Below are positions 60,538-64,000 of a stretch of 64,000 nt of DNA, piece after piece. Where the stretch lies: assembly GCF_049316285.1 (NCBI RefSeq), contig NZ_JBMOXA010000021.1, positions 1 through 64,000 of the forward strand, given 5' to 3'. The number at the start of each line of letters is the position of its first letter. Positions within the stretch are counted from its first letter, which is position 1. The notes beneath the pieces are model-generated. The model was given only the letters and a program-made list of their open reading frames with translations, searched no databases and was not told the DNA's origin. A program made the translations under genes and the position numbers. This DNA is from Rhodoferax_B sp049316285. GTDB lineage: Bacteria; Pseudomonadota; Gammaproteobacteria; Burkholderiales; Burkholderiaceae_C.

Positions 60538-61485
60538 TCACTTCGCCAGGAAATCCTTCACCGCCTGCGTGGTGGTCGCTGTGGCTTCTTCCATCAGCCA
60601 GTGGCCGGCATTCGGCACCACCAGTTCGGTCACGTTGCTGGCGGCGTTGCGCATCACGATGGCTTCGTTGGCGCCAAAGGACTTTTCGCCGCCTATGGCG
60701 AGCACCGGCATGGGCAGCTTGTTCTTCATCAGTTCGAGGTTGTCCACGGCGTCCTGGCGGATGCTGTTGAACTGCTTGAAGGAGGCTTCCATTGCGCCGG
60801 GGCGGGCGTACAGCTTGGCGTAGTGTCTGCGCATGCCTTCGTCCATCTTGCCGGGGTTGGCGGCAAAGTCGTTCCAGAAACGGTCGAGATAAATGCGTTC
60901 GCGGCCCTTGACCAGGCGCAGCGCGTCTTTGCCGCCAAAGTCGAAATGCCATAGCGGCGCCAGGCGCACGATCTGGTCCCACGGAGGGATGCCGGGCACG
61001 GGCGCGTCCATCACCACCAGCCGCGTGGTCTTGGCGGGGTAAGAGGCGGCATAGGCGTAGGCCACCATGGTGCCGATGTCATGGCCCACGATGTCGGCCT
61101 GGTCTATGCCCAACTGGTCGAGCACGGCACGGATGTCGGCCGCCTGGTTCTTCTTCTCATAGCCGGCTGCGGGTTTGGACGATAGGCCCATGCCGCGCAG
61201 GTCGGGCACCACCACGCGGTGTTTTTTGGCGAGTTCGGCGGCCAAGGGCTGCCACATGTCGCCGGTGTCGCCAAAGCCGTGGATCAGCACCACGGCAGGG
61301 CCCGTGCCCCCGACACGCACATGCAGTGCTGCGCCATTGGCCTGCATGGTCTGCTGCTTGAACGCGGCGGGGAAGGGTTTGGGTTGGGCCTGCGCGGCTG
61401 TGCTGACAAGCAAGCTGGTGGCGGCCAGCACGGCTGCAGCCAATACCTGCCTCATGCTGCTTTTGGTACGTGTAATCATCATCAT
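60538..61485 (-). CDS. Exported alpha/beta hydrolase, epoxide-hydrolase/dehalogenase type
   Basis: About 315 aa with a signal peptide (MRQVLAAAVLAATSLLVSTAAQAQ). The core has the oxyanion motif HGFGDTGDMW, the nucleophile Asp in GHDIGTMVAYAYA and a late His in NAGHWLMEEA. An Asp nucleophile is the mark of epoxide hydrolases and haloalkane or haloacid dehalogenases rather than esterases. Three ATGs follow AGGAG (61485, 61482, 61479); the third has the best spacing. It lies 34 bp after the SDR gene, so they form one minus-strand operon. Confidence 0.87.
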   Translation of the reverse strand: MMMITRTKSSMRQVLAAAVLAATSLLVSTAAQAQPKPFPAAFKQQTMQANGAALHVRVGGTGPAVVLIHGFGDTGDMWQPLAAELAKKHRVVVPDLRGMGLSSKPAAGYEKKNQAADIRAVLDQLGIDQADIVGHDIGTMVAYAYAASYPAKTTRLVVMDAPVPGIPPWDQIVRLAPLWHFDFGGKDALRLVKGRERIYLDRFWNDFAANPGKMDEGMRRHYAKLYARPGAMEASFKQFNSIRQDAVDNLELMKNKLPMPVLAIGGEKSFGANEAIVMRNAASNVTELVVPNAGHWLMEEATATTTQAVKDFLAK

Positions 61486-61519
61486 GGCTCCTGGGGTTGA
61501 AGAATCTGGCTCTAAGAGA

Positions 61520-62287
61520 TCAGGTCCGGGTGATGGACAGGCCGCCATCGACCAGCGAGGCCGTGCCCGAGACAAAGGACGCATCGTCGGACGCGAGGTA
61601 CAGCACCGAGCGTGCGAGTTCTTTGGGCTTCCCCACACGCTTCAAGGCGTGCAGATTGGTCACGAAGCTCTGCGCTTCGGGCGTGTTGTTCATGTCGCGG
61701 TACATGTCGGTGTCGACGGCTCCGGGCAGGATGGCATTCACACGTACGTTTTGCGGGCCGTATTCGGCGGCCAGCGCCTGGGTCAAGCCAATCAGGCCGG
61801 ACTTGCTGGCGGCATACGCCGCCACGCCAGGGAATGCGGCGCTGTAGCCGACAAAGGTCGACGTGAAAATGACCGAGCCGCCACCGTTCTGCGTCATCTG
61901 CGCGATCTGGTGCTTGGCGCCGAGGAAGGCGCCGGTGAGGTTGATGTCCAAGGTGTCTTTCCAGCCTTGTTCGGATACACCGGTCGATGCACCCGACTCG
62001 CCCAGCGTGCCGGCGTTGTTGAAGGCGATGTCGAGACGGCCAAAACGTGCCACGGCGAGGTCGACCAAAGCCTTGTTGTAGTTTTCGTCGCGCACGTCGC
62101 CGGCCAGCGCCACGGCCGTGCCGCCGGCGCTGGTGATGTCCGTGACCAGCTTGTCCAGTTCGGCGGCGCGGCGGGCGCCGACGACCAGCTTGGCGCCTTC
62201 GGCGGCAAACAACAAGGCGGTGGCGTAGCCAATGCCTGAACTGGCTCCGGTGATGAGGGCTACTTTGCCTGAGAGACGGTGGCTCAT
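61520..62287 (-). CDS. Short-chain dehydrogenase/reductase (classical SDR)
   Basis: A 255-aa SDR with TGASSGIG at residues 14-21, NNAG near 90, catalytic Ser in IFTSTFVGYSA, YAASK, and the C-terminal VDGGLSITRT. Divergent from a LysR regulator that shares a palindromic T-N11-A site with it. Works with the exported hydrolase downstream; substrate unknown. Confidence 0.93.
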   Translation of the reverse strand: MSHRLSGKVALITGASSGIGYATALLFAAEGAKLVVGARRAAELDKLVTDITSAGGTAVALAGDVRDENYNKALVDLAVARFGRLDIAFNNAGTLGESGASTGVSEQGWKDTLDINLTGAFLGAKHQIAQMTQNGGGSVIFTSTFVGYSAAFPGVAAYAASKSGLIGLTQALAAEYGPQNVRVNAILPGAVDTDMYRDMNNTPEAQSFVTNLHALKRVGKPKELARSVLYLASDDASFVSGTASLVDGGLSITRT

Positions 62288-62379
62288 GTGAAACTCCTAA
62301 AGTGTTGAGAGCGGTTGTGGATGGAGCGAAGTTTGCAGACTTGACGCCATCTTTAGAAGCCAGCGCAAGGCGAAACTAA

Positions 62380-62398
62380 TGTTCGGATAAGTCGAACA
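62380..62398. promoter_or_regulatory. LysR-type operator (T-N11-A palindrome)
   Basis: TGTTCG-N7-CGAACA is a 19-bp perfect dyad. It contains TCG-N7-CGA, the T-N11-A form of LysR sites. It lies 93 bp from the SDR start and 98 bp from the lysR start. Confidence 0.65.
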
Positions 62399-62496
62399 AT
62401 CCAGCGAAAACGCCCGCAAAATGGCGCCTGTTCAAATCCCTTGAACGTGTTGGGAGCGAGTGACAGGACACCACACCAGCCCAAAAGGAGTGCTGC

Positions 62497-63432
62497 ATGC
62501 TGAAGCTGGAAGGCATTTCGAGTTTTGTCGCCATCAAGGAGGCGGGTTCCATGAGCGCGGCAGCGCGGCGCTTGCATGTCTCCAAATCGGTGGTGAGCGA
62601 ACGTTTGTCCGATCTGGAAAAGAGCCTGGGTGCGGCGCTGTTCCATCGCACCACACGCAAGCTCAACCTCACCGAAGATGGCGCGGCTTTTCTGGAGCGC
62701 GCGCAGCGCATCATGCAAGAGGTGCACGAGGCTGCGGCCGAATTGGCGGAGCGGCGCGGCACCCTGGTCGGTCCCATGCGCCTGTCGGCGCCGGTGACCT
62801 TCGGGCGCATGCATCTGGGGCCGGCACTGTGTCCGTTTCTGGCTCAACATCCGGGCATTTCGCTGACACTGGAACTCGACGACAAACGTGTCGATGCTGC
62901 GGCTGAAGGCTTTGATGCGGTGGTGCGCCATGGCGTGGTCGAAGACTCGCGCCTGGTGGCCTGGCCGCTGGCGCCAAGCCAGCGTTATGTGGTGGCTTCA
63001 AAGGCCTATTTGCGGCAACACGGAACACCACGCGCGCTAAACCAGTTGGCCGCGCACAAGGCGATCTACTACTCCAACCGCGGTGTAACCGACTGGGCTT
63101 TTCTGGATGCCAAGGGGCAGGACTTCGTCAGGCCCAAGGCCGTGCTGAGGGCCAACAACGGCGACATCATGAAGCAAGCCTGCCTGGCGGGCTTGGGCCT
63201 GGCGCTGCTGCCCAGCTTCATCGCCGGGCCGGAGATTGCCGCGGGTAGCTTGCAAGTGGTCGACGTGGGGCGCAAGGTGCCACCCGAGTTGATCTACATG
63301 GCGCACCCGGATGGCCGCAAGGTGTCGGCCAAGCTGCGTGCACTGGCCGAACACCTGAAGGCCGCGTTTGGCCAGCCGCCGTATTGGGAGGCAGCAGCTA
63401 ACACTGCAAGGCCAAAAGCCAAGGCGAAGTGA
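62497..63432 (+). CDS. LysR-family transcriptional regulator
   Basis: A 311-aa regulator. Helix-turn-helix within residues 1-60 (FVAIKEAGSMSAAARRLHVS, KSVVSERLSDLEKSLGAALF), effector domain of the CrgA type from about 90 (GPMRLSAPVTFGRMHLGPAL). AAAAGGAG precedes the ATG. Predicted to control itself and the divergent SDR-hydrolase operon through the palindrome between them. Confidence 0.93.
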   Translation: MLKLEGISSFVAIKEAGSMSAAARRLHVSKSVVSERLSDLEKSLGAALFHRTTRKLNLTEDGAAFLERAQRIMQEVHEAAAELAERRGTLVGPMRLSAPVTFGRMHLGPALCPFLAQHPGISLTLELDDKRVDAAAEGFDAVVRHGVVEDSRLVAWPLAPSQRYVVASKAYLRQHGTPRALNQLAAHKAIYYSNRGVTDWAFLDAKGQDFVRPKAVLRANNGDIMKQACLAGLGLALLPSFIAGPEIAAGSLQVVDVGRKVPPELIYMAHPDGRKVSAKLRALAEHLKAAFGQPPYWEAAANTARPKAKAK

Positions 63433-63480
63433 GTGGGGTGCCCGGCATGCTGCAAGGCTGCCAACAGGATTGGCTTGGGC

Positions 63481-64000
63481 TCAGCGCCGGGAAGACACCA
63501 CAATGCCGCCGACAATCAGCAAGAACGCCACGCCATGGAACAGGTGTGGTGCTTCACCCAGAAACGCGGCCGACATCAGCGCGGCGAACAGCGGTGTGAG
63601 GTTGGAGAAGAAGCCCGCCGTGGCCGGTCCCACACGCTGCAGGCCGGCGCCCCAGCAACCATAGGCCAACACCGCTGGCCCCACGGCCACAAACAACAGC
63701 GCCAGCGCCAGTGGCCAGCCCCAGCCCATGTGGGGCGAGGTAATGGCCCATTCACCGGCGGTCATTACGCTGGACCAAGCCAGGCCAAACACCACTTGCG
63801 CCAGCAAAAACGCGGCCCAGTCTTGGCGCACGGCCTTGGGCTCCTTGGTGCGGGTGAGCAACCAGCTGTAGAACGACCATGAGATGGTGGCCAGCAGCAT
63901 GAACAGGTCGCCGGGGACCAGGCGCAGGGCCAGCAATTCGGCCCACTGCCCGCGACTCAGCACGACCAGCACCCCTGCGGTGGAGAACAGTGCGCCGAGG
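63481..64000 (-). CDS. EamA/DMT-family permease (5' end outside window)
   Basis: The C-terminal ~173 residues of a drug/metabolite-transporter family membrane protein. The frame stays open to the window edge (reading LGALFSTAGVLVVLSRG from 63999). Five to six hydrophobic helices are visible. The EamA pattern includes AYGCWGAGLQRVGPATAGFFSNLTPLFAALMSAAFLGE. Substrate cannot be assigned. Confidence 0.9.
   Translation of the reverse strand, partial: LGALFSTAGVLVVLSRGQWAELLALRLVPGDLFMLLATISWSFYSWLLTRTKEPKAVRQDWAAFLLAQVVFGLAWSSVMTAGEWAITSPHMGWGWPLALALLFVAVGPAVLAYGCWGAGLQRVGPATAGFFSNLTPLFAALMSAAFLGEAPHLFHGVAFLLIVGGIVVSSRR

Overview
The window is GC-rich, densely coded chromosomal DNA from a betaproteobacterium, most likely a Comamonadaceae member (Rhodoferax/Polaromonas-like). 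Reasons: the rpsF-priB-rpsR-rplI-dnaB block, divergent ppsR/ppsA, a TctC/Bug solute receptor, a TakP-type TRAP receptor, a bhu/hmu-type heme locus, and a DUF4212-symporter fusion. There is no phage, plasmid, CRISPR array or complete insertion sequence. Both window ends cut genes: dxs at the left and an EamA permease at the right.

Layout. 1-5.1 kb: dxs 3' end and a TRAP transporter whose receptor converges on its membrane genes. 5.4-9.7 kb: an orphan EgtB/SenA-like non-heme iron protein, bacterioferritin, ahpF and ahpC, the last behind a clear OxyR site and promoter. 9.8-17.6 kb: a Fur-controlled heme uptake locus (receptor, small protein, hmuS, VOC protein, hmuT, second VOC protein, hmuU, hmuV). 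17.6-19.4 kb: arfB and a D,D-carboxypeptidase. 19.5-25.3 kb: two Gfo/Idh/MocA oxidoreductases with a TctC receptor, a TetR/DUF1348 divergent pair with duplicated operators, and a lipoprotein hydrolase. 25.6-34.8 kb: a rare-sugar/polyol operon led by a GntR-FCD regulator fused to an HSL-type esterase, followed by an ABC transporter, a tagatose-3-epimerase-like enzyme, an oxidoreductase and a polyol dehydrogenase. 35-41.6 kb: a lipid-metabolism island matching E. coli ynbABCD, extended with a patatin-like protein and an SDR; a 278-bp MITE-like element fills its divergent promoter. 41.6-46.9 kb: ZntB/CorA-like transporter, ppsR/ppsA, and a hypothetical gene. 47.1-55.7 kb: symporter, ribosomal/replication operon, a serine/threonine dehydratase-like enzyme, serS, tRNA-Ser(CGA) and DUF441. 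55.7-64 kb: small metabolic genes, two LysR regulators, a TAG glycosylase lacking most zinc ligands, an aldehyde dehydrogenase, BON and GFA proteins, a hydrolase/SDR pair and a permease.

How the parts may work together. AhpCF, bacterioferritin and the heme genes form an iron/peroxide neighbourhood with readable OxyR and Fur sites. TATCGATA dyads stand both before the GntR-esterase operon and before the distant oxidoreductase-TctC operon, suggesting one regulon. The ynb-like island encodes CDP-activation, CDP-alcohol transfer, PAP2/protein-phosphatase-like, hydrolase/methyltransferase, patatin-like and SDR functions. Together these look like an uncharacterised phospholipid or glycolipid pathway. 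The fused regulator-esterase operon and this lipid island are the two most promising systems.
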